NCBI RefSeq assembly: GCF_042654365.1
Contig: NZ_JBHSGG010000025.1
Coordinates: forward strand, 1 to 64,000
DNA length: 64,000 nucleotides
Reading direction: 5' to 3'
Source of the DNA: Coralloluteibacterium thermophilum
GTDB taxonomy: Bacteria > Pseudomonadota > Gammaproteobacteria > Xanthomonadales > Xanthomonadaceae
Part shown: piece after piece, positions 50,402-58,795 of the stretch
Layout: each line of letters opens with the position of its first letter
How positions within the stretch are numbered: position 1 is the first letter of the stretch
Notes under the pieces: generated by a model
What the model was told of the DNA's origin: nothing
The model's database searches: none
The model's input: only the letters and a program-made list of their open reading frames with translations
Made by a program: the position numbers and the translations under genes

Positions 50402-51579
50402 AGGCGGTGGCTCAGGTCGCCGACCGCGAAGGCGTGCTCGAGGTCCACGTCGCGCACGAAGCCGATCGCCTGGAAGCGCTCGCCCATCTCCGCCGGCAGG
50501 GTCAGCCGCTTGACCTCCTGGGTGCGGCGGTAGCGTGCCGCGGCATCGTCGATGCGCTCGATCGCCGCAAGCTCCTCCTCCAGCCCGTTGGCGAGCAGGA
50601 AGCTGGCCTGCGCGCAGTAGCCGGCGTAGTCGAAGCCGGCGTGGGTGCAAGCCTCGGCCACCGCGGTGAAGTCGACGAAGGCCGTGAGGTCCTGCAGCCC
50701 CGGCAGATGGAAGGCGTCGCCGTGCGCGCGGTGCCGGTAGTGGCACACCAGGGTGCCGTCGCTGCGCTCCCGCGCATAGAACTCGCGCCGGGCGTAGCCG
50801 TAGTCCACGAACAGCAGGGCGCCGCGGGCCAGCGTGCCGGCGATCGCCTGCATCCAGTAGGGCAGCTGCGGCAGCACCTCGGAGCGGTAGCCCTCCGGCA
50901 GCGGCCGCTCCAGCCGGCGCTGCACGTTCGCCACCGCCGCGGCGACCAGGGCGTCGGCCGGCCGCGCGTCGCGGACGAAGCCGCCGGCCGCGTCGAGCGC
51001 CACGTGCTCCTCCCAGGTCCCGCCGTCGCGGATCTCGAAGCGGGTGGTCGGCAGCGCATCGAGCACCTCGTTGGCGAACAGCACGCCCTCCCAGCGCTCC
51101 TGCGGCGGACGGTCGAGCCAGCGCACGCGCGCGGCGACGTCCGGCGGCAGCGTGGCCAGGCGTTCCCGCTGGCGCTCGCGCAGGTCGGCGCTGGGCTCCA
51201 GCAGCAGGTACTCGGCAGGCAGGCTGCCCCGCTCCGCCAGGCGCAGCAGAGCATCGTGGGCGAAGGCCCCGGTGCCGCCGCCCAGCTCCAGCACCCGCGC
51301 CTCCGGACCGATCTGGGCGAGCACGGGGGCGATGGCGTTCGCGGTGCAGCGCGCGAAGACCGCCCCCAGTTCCGGGGCGGTGACGAAGTCCCCGTCCGCG
51401 CCCAGCTTGCGCGCGCCGGCGCTGTAGTAGCCCAGGCCCGGCGCGTACAGGACCAGCTCCATGTAGCGCGAGAACGGGATGCTGCCGCCGGCGGCGGCGA
51501 TCTCCGCGCGGATGGCCTCGACCAGGCGCGCGCTGTGCGCGGCTTGGTCGGCGTCGGGGGGCGGCAGGGCGACGGACAT
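50398..51579 (-). CDS. MidA/NDUFAF7-family protein methyltransferase
   Basis: A 393-residue SAM-dependent methyltransferase of the MidA (DUF185) family. Motif I is LELGGGTGAF (97-106). Other family blocks are IPFSRYMELVLYAPGLGYYS (34-53), DFVTAPELG (64-72), GVLFANEVLDALP and LLFVDYGYARREFY. The mitochondrial relative NDUFAF7 dimethylates an arginine of complex I subunit NDUFS2. A similar role in bacteria is plausible but unproven. An NDUFA9-like gene lies 2 kb away, though complex I itself is not in the window. It is coupled to the VanZ-like gene. Confidence 0.9.
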   Translation of the reverse strand: MSVALPPPDADQAAHSARLVEAIRAEIAAAGGSIPFSRYMELVLYAPGLGYYSAGARKLGADGDFVTAPELGAVFARCTANAIAPVLAQIGPEARVLELGGGTGAFAHDALLRLAERGSLPAEYLLLEPSADLRERQRERLATLPPDVAARVRWLDRPPQERWEGVLFANEVLDALPTTRFEIRDGGTWEEHVALDAAGGFVRDARPADALVAAAVANVQRRLERPLPEGYRSEVLPQLPYWMQAIAGTLARGALLFVDYGYARREFYARERSDGTLVCHYRHRAHGDAFHLPGLQDLTAFVDFTAVAEACTHAGFDYAGYCAQASFLLANGLEEELAAIERIDDAAARYRRTQEVKRLTLPAEMGERFQAIGFVRDVDLEHAFAVGDLSHRL

Positions 51580-51693
51580 GCGGGCTCCGGGAGCGAAACG
51601 CTGCAGGATAGCGCGCGCGGACGCGGCACCGGCGCGACCCGGCACCCCGCGTTTCGCCCCCGGTTCACCCGCAGCGCAGGAGACTCGCAGCAC

Positions 51694-52353
51694 ATGGGCA
51701 CGCCTTCCTCCCGACGCCGGCGCGGACTGCCGCTCGAGATCCACGACGCGGCCGACGACGGCACCGGCGAACTCCAGCGCCGCATCACCGATGCCGTCAC
51801 CGGCCTGCTCGGCCGCACGCCGTACAGCAGCGAACCGGCCAGCGCGGTTCCGCGGCTGCGCTCGCAGGCCATCGCCGACGCCGCCGCGCGTCGCGCAGGC
51901 GTGCTCGCGGGCTCGCTGTCGCTGCCGCCGGGTCCCATGGGCTGGATGACGGTGCTGCCGGAGCTCTACGCGATCTGGAACATCCAGTCGCAGATGGTCG
52001 CCGACATCGCCGCGGCGCACGGGCAGCACTGGCGCCTGGGCCGCGAGCAGATGCTGTTCTGCCTGTTCCGGCACACCGCCGCCCAGGCCTTCCGCGACTT
52101 CGCGGTGCGCGCCGGGCAGCGCTGGCTGATCCAGAGCGCAACCCAGGAGGCGCTGGTGCGCGCCGTCCGCCACGTCGGCGTGCACCTGTCCCGCCGCGCG
52201 CTCACCCGCGGCGTCTCGCGCTGGGTGCCGCTGCTGGGCGCGGTGGGCGTGGGTGCCTACGCCTGGTACGACACCCGCGAGGTCGCGCGCACCGCCATCG
52301 AACTGTTCTCGCAGGAGGACGTCCGCGACATCGAGCTGCCCCGGACGTCCTGA
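51694..52353 (+). CDS. EcsC-family protein
   Basis: A 219-residue protein of the EcsC family. It has a charged N-terminus, a central amphipathic block (PPGPMGWMTVLPELYAIWNIQ, about 76-96) and QMLFCLFRHTAAQAF. The end is hydrophobic and glycine-rich (VPLLGAVGVGAYAWYDTREVARTA). EcsC is named after the Bacillus ecsABC operon, but proteobacterial forms stand alone and have no set function. The frame is open for 1.3 kb upstream opposite the methyltransferase gene; the ATG at 51694 is chosen because AGGAG lies 10-11 nt upstream and family members begin near here. Confidence 0.82.
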   Translation: MGTPSSRRRRGLPLEIHDAADDGTGELQRRITDAVTGLLGRTPYSSEPASAVPRLRSQAIADAAARRAGVLAGSLSLPPGPMGWMTVLPELYAIWNIQSQMVADIAAAHGQHWRLGREQMLFCLFRHTAAQAFRDFAVRAGQRWLIQSATQEALVRAVRHVGVHLSRRALTRGVSRWVPLLGAVGVGAYAWYDTREVARTAIELFSQEDVRDIELPRTS

Positions 52354-52374
52354 CCCGGCCTCACCCGTGCCGGA

Positions 52375-52575
52375 CCGGAGAGGCGAGCACCATCCTCGCT
52401 CCCCCCTTCTCCTCCCTTCCCCCTACTCCCCGGCATCACCCGGCTCCTCCTCCGCGGACAGTGGAGGAGGGTTGGGGGCGCTTCGGCGAGGCGCGAGAGA
52501 TCAGGAGCGGGAAACGAGTGGCGGGTGCACGCGCTCGTCCTCGCTCCTCGCTCCTCTCCGCTCACTCCTCGAGCA
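52375..52575. repeat. GAGCGAG/CTCACTCCTCG gene-end repeats
   Basis: The 228-bp gap between the convergent EcsC and MscS genes holds no gene. It contains CTCGCTCC, CTTCTCCTCCC and GGAGGAGGG blocks, then CTCGCTCCTCGCTCCTCTCC and CTCACTCCTCGAG just before the MscS stop. The last part resembles the inverted repeat at 22682-22761, so both belong to one family of gene-end repeats. Confidence 0.75.
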
Positions 52576-52581
52576 GCGCGC

Positions 52582-53895
52582 TCAGGCCTGCGGCACGTCC
52601 GCCGCGCGCTCGGCGCCGCCGGGTGCGACCGCGTCGCGCGCCGCCAGGGCGCTGCCGCCCTGCTCGCCCAGCATGCGGAAGTCCGCGCCCGTCGGCGGCT
52701 GGAACACGCGCAGCCCGAACTCCGGGAGGATCGCCAGCAGATGGTCGAAGATGTCCGACTGCACGCCCTCGTAGACCGCCCAGGCGGTGCTCGAGGTGAA
52801 GCAGTAGATCTCGATCGGCAGCCCGTTCGGGCCCGGGTCGAGCTGGCGCACCAGCAGGGTCAGGTCCTGGTTGATGCCGGGGTGCTGGCGCAGGTAGCAC
52901 TCGACGTAGGCGCGGAAGGTGCCGAGGTTGGTCACCCGGCGGGTGTTCACCAGGTCCTGACCACGCTCGCCCAGGGTGGCGTTCCACGCATCGATCTCGG
53001 CCTGCTTGCGGTCCAGGTAGGCGTCGATCAGCGCGAAGCGGTGCATGCGCCGGCGCTCGTCGGCGTCGAGGAAGCGCACGCTGGTCTGGTCGATGAACAG
53101 CGAACGCTTGATCCGGCGGCCGCCGGATTCGCTCATGCCGCGCCAGTTCTTGAAGGTGTCGGTGATGAGCTTGTTGGTCGGGATGACCGTGATGGTCTTG
53201 TCCCAGTTCTGCACGGTGACCGTGTGCAGGGAGATGTCGATGACGTCGCCGTCGGCGTTGAGCGAGGGCATCTCGATCCAGTCGCCGACCCGCACCATGT
53301 CGTAGGAGGCGACCTGCACGCTGGCGACCAGCGACAGGATGGTGTTCTGGAACACCAGCATCAGCACCGCGGCCATGGCGCCCAGGCCGGCCAGCAGGGT
53401 GAACACGTCGCGCTGCATGAAGGTGCCCACGATCATCAGCGCGCACACCGCGAACAGGATGATCTTGACCAGCTGCAGATAGCCCTTGATCGGCTTGCTG
53501 CGCGCGTCCGGGCGGCGCTGGTAGATGGTGTTGACCACGTCCAGCGCCGCGCTGAGCGTCAGCACCAGGGCCAGGAACACGAAGGCCTGGGCGAGGTTCT
53601 GGATCAGCAGCGTCAGCCGCGGCGGCAGGTGCGGCACCAGGCCCACGCCGGCCTGGATCACCAGCGCCGGGACCACGTTGGCGAGGCGGTCCACCACGCG
53701 GTGGTGGCCCAGCGCGCCCTCGCGGAAGAACGGCATGCGGTGCGCGAGGCCGCGCAGCCCGCGCAGGATCACGTGGCGCGTGAGCCAGTTGGCCAGCCCG
53801 GCGACGAGGAACAGCAGCACCAGGCCCAGCAGGGCCTGCAGCCAGGGATAGGGTTCGAGCCAGCCCAGTGCGGGCGCGAGATCGATGTCGGTCAT
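52582..53895 (-). CDS. MscS-family mechanosensitive channel (YbdG-like)
   Basis: A 437-residue membrane protein with about four to five N-terminal helices. The pore helix and beta domain typical of MscS follow: GLGAMAAVLMLVFQNTILSL (about 175-194), SYDMVRVGDWIEMP and the block WDKTITVIPTNKLITDTFKNW (about 241-261). Then comes RRIKRSLFIDQTSVRF, characteristic of the YbdG/large soluble-domain group. It opens under membrane tension to release solutes during osmotic downshock. The start at 53895 is the only good ATG before the first helix. It stands alone, divergent from the pteridine reductase gene. Confidence 0.93.
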   Translation of the reverse strand: MTDIDLAPALGWLEPYPWLQALLGLVLLFLVAGLANWLTRHVILRGLRGLAHRMPFFREGALGHHRVVDRLANVVPALVIQAGVGLVPHLPPRLTLLIQNLAQAFVFLALVLTLSAALDVVNTIYQRRPDARSKPIKGYLQLVKIILFAVCALMIVGTFMQRDVFTLLAGLGAMAAVLMLVFQNTILSLVASVQVASYDMVRVGDWIEMPSLNADGDVIDISLHTVTVQNWDKTITVIPTNKLITDTFKNWRGMSESGGRRIKRSLFIDQTSVRFLDADERRRMHRFALIDAYLDRKQAEIDAWNATLGERGQDLVNTRRVTNLGTFRAYVECYLRQHPGINQDLTLLVRQLDPGPNGLPIEIYCFTSSTAWAVYEGVQSDIFDHLLAILPEFGLRVFQPPTGADFRMLGEQGGSALAARDAVAPGGAERAADVPQA

Positions 53896-54029
53896 GGGAG
53901 CGGACGACGGAAGAAGTGGAAGCGATGCGCGCGCGGGCCGGGGCGAGCGTGCGCGGACCGCCGTGGAGGCGGTGCGCAGAGCCTAGCAGGCGCGGCACGC
54001 GAGCTCGGCGACACGGCACAATGCGGCGC

Positions 54030-54767
54030 ATGGCCTTCACCGCTCCCGTCGCCCTCGTCACCGGCGCCGCACGTCGCATCGGCGCGGCGATCGCGCGCCG
54101 CCTGCATGCCGACGGCCACGCGCTCGCCCTGCACTACCGCCGCCCCGGTCCCGAGCTCGACGCGCTGCTCGCGGCGTTCGAGGCCGCGCGCCCCGGCAGC
54201 GCGGTTGCGCTGCAGGCGGACCTGCGCGAGCCGCAGGCCTGCGAGCGGCTGGTGGCGGAGGCGCAGGCGCGGCTGGGCCGGCTGGACGCGCTGGTCAACA
54301 ACGCCTCCGCGTTCGCCGTGGCGCCGCTGGAGGCCAGCGACGCGGCGCTGTTCGACGCGCAGTTCGCGGTCAATGCGCGCGCGCCCTTCCTGCTCGCGCG
54401 TGCGGCCGCGCCCTTCCTGCGCGCGCAGCGCGGTGCGATCGTGAACGTCGCCGACGTCTACGCGGCGCAGCCGCGGCCCGACGCCATCGCCTACTCCGCC
54501 TCCAAGGCCGCGCTGGTCGCCATCACCCAGGGGCTGGCGGGCGCGCTCGCGCCCGAGGTGCGGGTGAACGCGGTAGCGCCCGGGGCGATCCTCTGGCCGG
54601 ACGGCGAGAGCGGCAGCGGCGACCGCGAGGCCATCCTCGCGCGCACCGCGCTCGGCCGCCGCGGAAGCCCGGAGGACATCGCCGACGCGGTGGCGTGGCT
54701 GCTGCGCGCGCCCTTCGTCACCGGGCAGGTCGTGCGCGTGGACGGCGGACGGGCGCTCACCGCCTGA
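54030..54767 (+). CDS. pteridine reductase (SDR family, FolM-like)
   Basis: A 245-residue short-chain dehydrogenase with the pteridine-reductase variant of the cofactor motif, TGAARRIG (11-18), where other SDRs have TGxxxGIG. NNASAF, the catalytic YSASK (about 151-155) and VRVNAVAPGAI follow. FolM-like enzymes reduce dihydromonapterin or dihydropterins with NADPH. The neighbouring convergent folK and folB genes support a pterin role. ATGs at 54021 and 54030 differ by three residues; 54030 fits the family better. It stops 15 bp before the folK stop, with no terminator. Confidence 0.9.
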   Translation: MAFTAPVALVTGAARRIGAAIARRLHADGHALALHYRRPGPELDALLAAFEAARPGSAVALQADLREPQACERLVAEAQARLGRLDALVNNASAFAVAPLEASDAALFDAQFAVNARAPFLLARAAAPFLRAQRGAIVNVADVYAAQPRPDAIAYSASKAALVAITQGLAGALAPEVRVNAVAPGAILWPDGESGSGDREAILARTALGRRGSPEDIADAVAWLLRAPFVTGQVVRVDGGRALTA

Positions 54768-54782
54768 GCGGCACCGCCGTCG

Positions 54783-55271
54783 TCAGAGGACCAGGTCGAT
54801 CCGCTGCAGGCGGTCGTGCCCGCCCATCTCCGCCCACAGCGCGGCGAGCGTGCGACCCAGGGTCGGATGCACGAGCCCGGGTGCCAGGTCGACCATCGGG
54901 CCGAGCACGAAGGCCTGCCCGGCGAGGTCCGGCCGGGGCAGTTCGAGGTGGCCCGGCCCGCGCAGGACGCGGTCGTCGTAGAGCAGCAGGTCGATGTCCA
55001 GGCTGCGGCTGGAGAAGCGCGGCACGTCGCGGCGACGGCCGTGCGCGTCCTCGATGGCGTGCAGGCGCGCGTCGAGCGCGACCGGATCCAGGGCGGTCTC
55101 GATCCGCGCGGCGGCGTTGAGGAAGGGATCGCCCTCGAAGCCGACGGCCGCGCTGCGGTAGACGGGCGACACCTCGACCGTGCCGAAGGCCTCGCGCAGC
55201 GCCGCCACGCCGGCGCGCAGGTGGTGCTCCGGCGCCACGTTGCTGCCGAGGCTGAGCCAGGCGACGGCCAT
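54783..55271 (-). CDS. folK: HPPK, folate pathway pyrophosphokinase
   Basis: A 162-residue 6-hydroxymethyl-7,8-dihydropterin pyrophosphokinase. It transfers pyrophosphate from ATP to the pterin, the step before dihydropteroate synthase. Family blocks are LSLGSNVAPEHHLRAGVAAL (6-25), SPVYRSAAVG, DPFLNAAARIET, the diagnostic RDVPRFSSRSLDIDLLLYDD (about 80-99) and ELPRPDLAGQAFVLGPMVDL. It starts 2 bp after the folB stop, so the two are co-translated. The long frame running through folB in another frame is a shadow. Confidence 0.95.
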   Translation of the reverse strand: MAVAWLSLGSNVAPEHHLRAGVAALREAFGTVEVSPVYRSAAVGFEGDPFLNAAARIETALDPVALDARLHAIEDAHGRRRDVPRFSSRSLDIDLLLYDDRVLRGPGHLELPRPDLAGQAFVLGPMVDLAPGLVHPTLGRTLAALWAEMGGHDRLQRIDLVL

Positions 55272-55273
55272 CG

Positions 55274-55636
55274 TCAGGCGCCCGCGCGCGTGCCGCGCTC
55301 GATGATCACGCCCACCGCCTTCGAGCCGGTGACCGCGCCCGGCTTGGACAGCCTGAGCCGCAGCCAGGACACGCCGAACTCCTCGCGCACGATGGCCGCG
55401 CAGCGCTCGGCCAGGGTCTCCACCAGGCCGAATTCGGACGCCTCCACGAAGGCGATGAGGCGCTTCGCCACGGCCTTGTAGTCGAGGGTGTCGCCGATGG
55501 CGTCGGTGGCGGCGGGGACCGTGTTGTCGAAGGCCATCTCGAGATCGATCGCGACCGTCTGGCGGATGGTCCGCTCCCAGTCGTAGATCCCGATGACCGT
55601 CTCGATCCGCAGATCCTCGATGAACACCACATCCAT
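55274..55636 (-). CDS. folB: dihydroneopterin aldolase
   Basis: A 120-residue dihydroneopterin aldolase, the usual length. It cleaves dihydroneopterin to 6-hydroxymethyl-dihydropterin, the substrate of the adjacent FolK. Visible marks are DVVFIEDLRIETVIGIYDWER (2-22) with the catalytic region Glu/Tyr, DTLDYKAVAKRLIAFVE (about 50-66), LVETLAERCA with its conserved Glu, and LRLSKPGAVTGSKAVGV with the conserved Lys near residue 100. It is the first gene of the folB-folK pair, 81 bp after the tsaD stop, which reads on the same strand. Confidence 0.96.
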   Translation of the reverse strand: MDVVFIEDLRIETVIGIYDWERTIRQTVAIDLEMAFDNTVPAATDAIGDTLDYKAVAKRLIAFVEASEFGLVETLAERCAAIVREEFGVSWLRLRLSKPGAVTGSKAVGVIIERGTRAGA

Positions 55637-55717
55637 ACACCCACCCTCACGAAGGCCGACACGACCCGCCGCGGCGGCGGGGGCGGAGAGTGTACGTGCA
55701 GGCCGCGACGCGGCGGA

Positions 55718-56755
55718 TCAGGCCACGGCGGGCAGGGCGGTCATGTCCCAGCGCGGCCGCACCTGCACCGCGGCGTCCGCGTGCTGCCCCGCCTCCAGGC
55801 GCAGGGCGCCGGCGAAGGCGATCATCGCGCCGTTGTCGGTGCACAGCGCCGGCGGCGGGAAGCACACACGGCCGCCGCGCGCGCGCATCGCCGCGTCGAG
55901 GGCCGCGCGCAGGCGCAGGTTGGCGCCGACGCCCCCGGCCACCACCAGGGTGTCCACGTCGGTCGCCTCGACCGCGCGCAGGCACTTGATCGCAAGCGTC
56001 TCGACCACCGCGTCCTCGAACCCGCGCGCGATGTCGGCGCGCGTGGCCGCGCTGCCGTCGCTCCGCTGCCAGGCGAGCAGCACCTGGGTCTTGAGGCCGG
56101 AGAAGCTGAAGTCGAGCCCGGGGCGGTCGGTCATCGGCCGCGCGAAGCGGAAGCGCTCCGGCCTGCCCTCGCCCGCCAGCCGGGCGAGCTCCGGCCCGCC
56201 CGGATAGGGCAGGCCCATGAGCTTGGCGGTCTTGTCGAAGGCCTCGCCGGCGGCGTCGTCCAGGGTCTCGCCGAGCAGACGGTAGCGGCCGATGGCCTCC
56301 ACGTGCACCAGCTGGGTGTGGCCGCCCGACACCAGCAGGGCCACGAAGGGCGGGGCCGGCGGCGCGGCCATCGCCGCCTCGCCGTCGATGCGCATCAGCG
56401 GCGCCAGCAGGTGTCCCTCCATGTGGTGCACGCCGATGGCCGGGACCTCCAGCGCCCACGCGAGGGCGCGCGCGACGCCGGCGCCGACCAGCAGCGCGCC
56501 CACCAGGCCCGGCCCGGCGGTGTAGGCGACGCCCTCGACCTCGCGCAGCGCAATGCCCGCCTCGTCGAGGGTCTGCCGGACCAGCGGCAGCAGCTTGCGC
56601 ACGTGGTCGCGGCTGGCCAGCTCCGGCACCACGCCGCCGTACTCGGCGTGCAGGGCGACCTGGCTGTAGACCGCGTGCGCGCGCAGCCCGCGGGCGGTGT
56701 CGTAGACGGCGACGCCGGTCTCGTCGCAGGAGCTTTCGATGCCGAGAACGATCAT
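55718..56755 (-). CDS. tsaD: tRNA N6-adenosine threonylcarbamoyltransferase
   Basis: A 345-residue TsaD (YgjD/Kae1) protein. It transfers the threonylcarbamoyl group to A37 of ANN-decoding tRNAs with TsaB, TsaE and TsaC. The N-terminal signature is MIVLGIESSCDETGVAVYD; the metal-binding histidines are H111 and H115 in HHMEGHLLAPL. FVALLVSGGHTQLVHV, GEAFDKTAKLMGLPYPGGP and GGVGANLRLR follow, and the final CTDNGAMIAFAG carries the later metal Asp. The ATG at 56755 starts the conserved sequence. It is divergent from rpsU, a pairing conserved in gammaproteobacteria. Confidence 0.98.
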   Translation of the reverse strand: MIVLGIESSCDETGVAVYDTARGLRAHAVYSQVALHAEYGGVVPELASRDHVRKLLPLVRQTLDEAGIALREVEGVAYTAGPGLVGALLVGAGVARALAWALEVPAIGVHHMEGHLLAPLMRIDGEAAMAAPPAPPFVALLVSGGHTQLVHVEAIGRYRLLGETLDDAAGEAFDKTAKLMGLPYPGGPELARLAGEGRPERFRFARPMTDRPGLDFSFSGLKTQVLLAWQRSDGSAATRADIARGFEDAVVETLAIKCLRAVEATDVDTLVVAGGVGANLRLRAALDAAMRARGGRVCFPPPALCTDNGAMIAFAGALRLEAGQHADAAVQVRPRWDMTALPAVA

Positions 56756-56808
56756 GGGGGGTCCGGAGGAGGCAGGAGACGGCCCGGGACAGGGCGACCG
56801 CGCCGCGG

Positions 56809-56837
56809 TTGAACCGGGCGCGTGGGGTCGCTATCAT
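56809..56837 (+). promoter_or_regulatory. sigma-70 promoter of rpsU
   Basis: TTGAAC (56809-56814), an exact 17-bp spacer and TATCAT (56832-56837) make a strong housekeeping promoter. It starts the conserved rpsU-yqeY-dnaG side of the tsaD/rpsU divergent gap, 52 bp before the ATG. Confidence 0.8.
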
Positions 56838-56889
56838 AGCCGGCTCGCCCGCATCCTACGGGCGAAACACCCGAACCGAACACATACTC

Positions 56890-57105
56890 ATGCCGAACGT
56901 CAAAGTCCGCGAGAACGAGCCCTTCGAATTCGCCCTCCGTCGCTTCAAGCGCACCTGCGAGAAGGCCGGCATCATTGCCGAGACCCGCAAGCGCGAGTTC
57001 TACGAGAAGCCGACCCAGGAGCGCAAGCGCAAGGCTGCCGCCGCGGTGAAGCGCCACCTGCGTCGCGTCTCGCGCGACGTCACCAAGCGCCAGCGCCAGT
57101 ACTGA
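56890..57105 (+). CDS. rpsU: 30S ribosomal protein S21
   Basis: A 71-residue S21, the standard length. It has the start MPNVKVRENEPFEFALRRFK and a very basic end with RREFYEKP-like and RKRKAAAAVKRH segments. It sits on the 30S platform and helps initiation of translation by supporting mRNA binding. A strong promoter lies upstream and a terminator-like hairpin downstream, so it can be expressed apart from yqeY and dnaG, as in other gammaproteobacteria where this macromolecular-synthesis operon is regulated in steps. Confidence 0.98.
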   Translation: MPNVKVRENEPFEFALRRFKRTCEKAGIIAETRKREFYEKPTQERKRKAAAAVKRHLRRVSRDVTKRQRQY

Positions 57106-57163
57106 TCCAGCGGCTTCGCGCGCGGTCCGGCAAGGTCCGGGCTGCCGCTGCGTAGCGCTTCGA

Positions 57164-57200
57164 GAAGCCGGCACGCGCAAGCGTTGCCGGCTTCTTGTGC
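57164..57200 (+). terminator. hairpin between rpsU and yqeY
   Basis: A perfect 10-bp stem (GAAGCCGGCA 57164-57173 with TGCCGGCTTC 57185-57194) is followed by TTGTGCTTCC. It stands 58 bp after rpsU and probably ends or attenuates the abundant rpsU transcript before yqeY. Confidence 0.8.
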
Positions 57201-57225
57201 TTCCACCCCCGGCCGGAGATTCCCC

Positions 57226-57672
57226 ATGTCCATGAAGCAGCGCCTCACCGACGACATGAAGGCCGCGATGAAGGCGGGCGAGAAGGATCGCCTGGGCGTC
57301 ATCCGCCTGATCAACGCGGCGATCAAGCAGCGCGAGGTCGACGAGCGCATCGCGCTCGACGACGCGCAGGTCCTGGCCGTGCTCGAGAAGATGGTGAAGC
57401 AGCGCAAGGACTCGATCGCCCAGTACGAGGCCGCCGGCCGCGAGGACCTGGCCGGGGTCGAGCGCGCCGAGCTCGCCGTGATCCAGGGCTACCTCCCCGA
57501 GCCGCTCGGCGACGCCGAGCTGGATGCACTGATCGACGCCGCCATCGCCGAGGCCGGCACCGCCGGGCCGCAGGCGATGGGCAAGGTCATGGCGGCGGTG
57601 AAGGCCGCTGCCGCGGGCCGCGCCGACATGGGCGCGGTCTCGCAGCGGGTCAAGGCGCGCCTGGCCGGCTGA
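57226..57672 (+). CDS. yqeY: YqeY/GatB-domain protein
   Basis: A 148-residue GatB/YqeY-domain protein. It begins MKQRLTDDMKAAMKAGEKDRLGVIRL and contains EKMVKQRKDSIAQYEAAGREDLA (about 55-77), ELAVIQGYLPEPL and GKVMAAVKAAAAGRADM. The C-terminal part corresponds to the tRNA-binding tail domain of GatB, but the amidotransferase core is absent. The function of the free form is unknown, though the rpsU-yqeY-dnaG order is widely conserved. The ATG at 57226 has GGAG 8 nt upstream. A 9-bp GC hairpin (57685-57705) follows the stop. Confidence 0.95.
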   Translation: MSMKQRLTDDMKAAMKAGEKDRLGVIRLINAAIKQREVDERIALDDAQVLAVLEKMVKQRKDSIAQYEAAGREDLAGVERAELAVIQGYLPEPLGDAELDALIDAAIAEAGTAGPQAMGKVMAAVKAAAAGRADMGAVSQRVKARLAG

Positions 57673-57775
57673 CGCCGCGGTAGCGCGCCCGCCCGCGGCG
57701 GGCGCCCGGCGCGGAGCGACGCGCCCTTGTCGCCCGGTCCGCCACGCTGTCCCCAGGTCCGTGAGGGGAGTGGCG

Positions 57776-58654
57776 ATGGCGGCACGATGGGAATCATTGC
57801 GGGACCGCGCCCGCGCCTGCGGCGACTGGTTCCGGCGCAGCCCGATGGGCGAGTTCGCCACGCGCTTCGGCGAGTACGAACTGCTCTCGCACGCGGCCGC
57901 GCTGGCCTTCTACGCCCTGCTGTCGCTGGCGCCCCTGGTGGTCATCGTGCTGTGGATCACGGCGTCGCTGTATCCGCCGGCGCAGGAGGAGTTCTTCCGC
58001 CAGATCCAGATCCTCGCCGGCCCCGAGGCCGAGAGCACGGCGCGCATGGTGGTCCGCAACGCGGAGGCGCAGCCGACGCTGGGCTCGCTGGCGGGCTGGA
58101 TCAGCATCGGCACCCTGCTGTTCGGCGCCTCCATCGTCTTCGCCCAGCTGCAGACCACGCTCAACCGCATCTTCGCGGCCGACGGCGAGGTCCTGGCCGG
58201 CATGCTGGCCTGGCTGCGCAAGCGGGTGATCTCGTTCGGGATCGTGTTCTCGCTGTCGTTCCTGCTGATCGTCTCCATGATCGCGCAGGCGCTGCTGCAG
58301 CTCGTCTTCGCCGGCATTCCCAGCCTGTGGCCGACCGTCGCCACGGGCTTCACCCTGGTCGTCTACGCCCTCGCCTTCGCAGCGATCTACCACCTGCTGC
58401 CGGACCGCGTGCTGGACTGGCGGCTCAGCCTGCTGGGCGGCTTCGCCACGGCCCTGCTGGTCACCCTCGGACGGATCGGCATCGGCCTCTACCTCGGCCG
58501 CAGCACGCTCGGCTCGGTCTACGGCCCGGCCGGCGGCGTGGTGATCATGCTGCTGTGGATCTACTACGCCGGCGCGGTGTTCTACATCGGCGCGCTCGCC
58601 ACCTCGATCCTGCAGCACCGCCTGCGCCGCCCCGCCCCGAAGGCACTGCACTGA
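57776..58654 (+). CDS. YihY/virulence factor BrkB family membrane protein
   Basis: A 292-residue membrane protein with six hydrophobic helices and the family marks HAAALAFYALLSLAPLVVIV (about 44-63), FGASIVFAQLQTTLNRIF (about 119-136), YHLLPDR and YGPAGGVVIMLLWIYYAGAVFYIGA. These proteins were once called RNase BN or BrkB; neither name reflects a proven role, and a transporter or envelope function is likely. The ATG at 57776 is preferred to the upstream GTG (57761) because GGGGAG precedes it. It sits between yqeY and dnaG, splitting the usual rpsU-dnaG order. Confidence 0.9.
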   Translation: MAARWESLRDRARACGDWFRRSPMGEFATRFGEYELLSHAAALAFYALLSLAPLVVIVLWITASLYPPAQEEFFRQIQILAGPEAESTARMVVRNAEAQPTLGSLAGWISIGTLLFGASIVFAQLQTTLNRIFAADGEVLAGMLAWLRKRVISFGIVFSLSFLLIVSMIAQALLQLVFAGIPSLWPTVATGFTLVVYALAFAAIYHLLPDRVLDWRLSLLGGFATALLVTLGRIGIGLYLGRSTLGSVYGPAGGVVIMLLWIYYAGAVFYIGALATSILQHRLRRPAPKALH

Positions 58655-58795
58655 CGCCCCCAGTTCCCTGCCCGCTTCCCGCTTCCCGCTTCCCGCTTCC
58701 CGCTTCCCGCCCCAAGCCCAAGCCCAAGCCCAAGCCCCAGCCCGAACTCCGACCGCCCCCACCTGCCACCCAACCGCAGGCCCTATCATTGCCCG
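58655..58795. repeat. CTTCCCG heptamer and AAGCCC hexamer arrays before dnaG
   Basis: The 141-bp gap before dnaG holds five tandem CTTCCCG units (about 58673-58708), then four AAGCCC units (58710-58740). They are the same motifs, in complement, as those at 1-62 and 17938-17998. A TATCAT near 58784 could be the dnaG -10 box, but no good -35 is seen. Confidence 0.88.

Noticed and set aside
56756..57225. A tRNA or small RNA gene around rpsU.
   Set aside because: The fold at 57164-57194 is a simple hairpin with a T-rich end, best read as a terminator; no cloverleaf or T-loop motif is seen.
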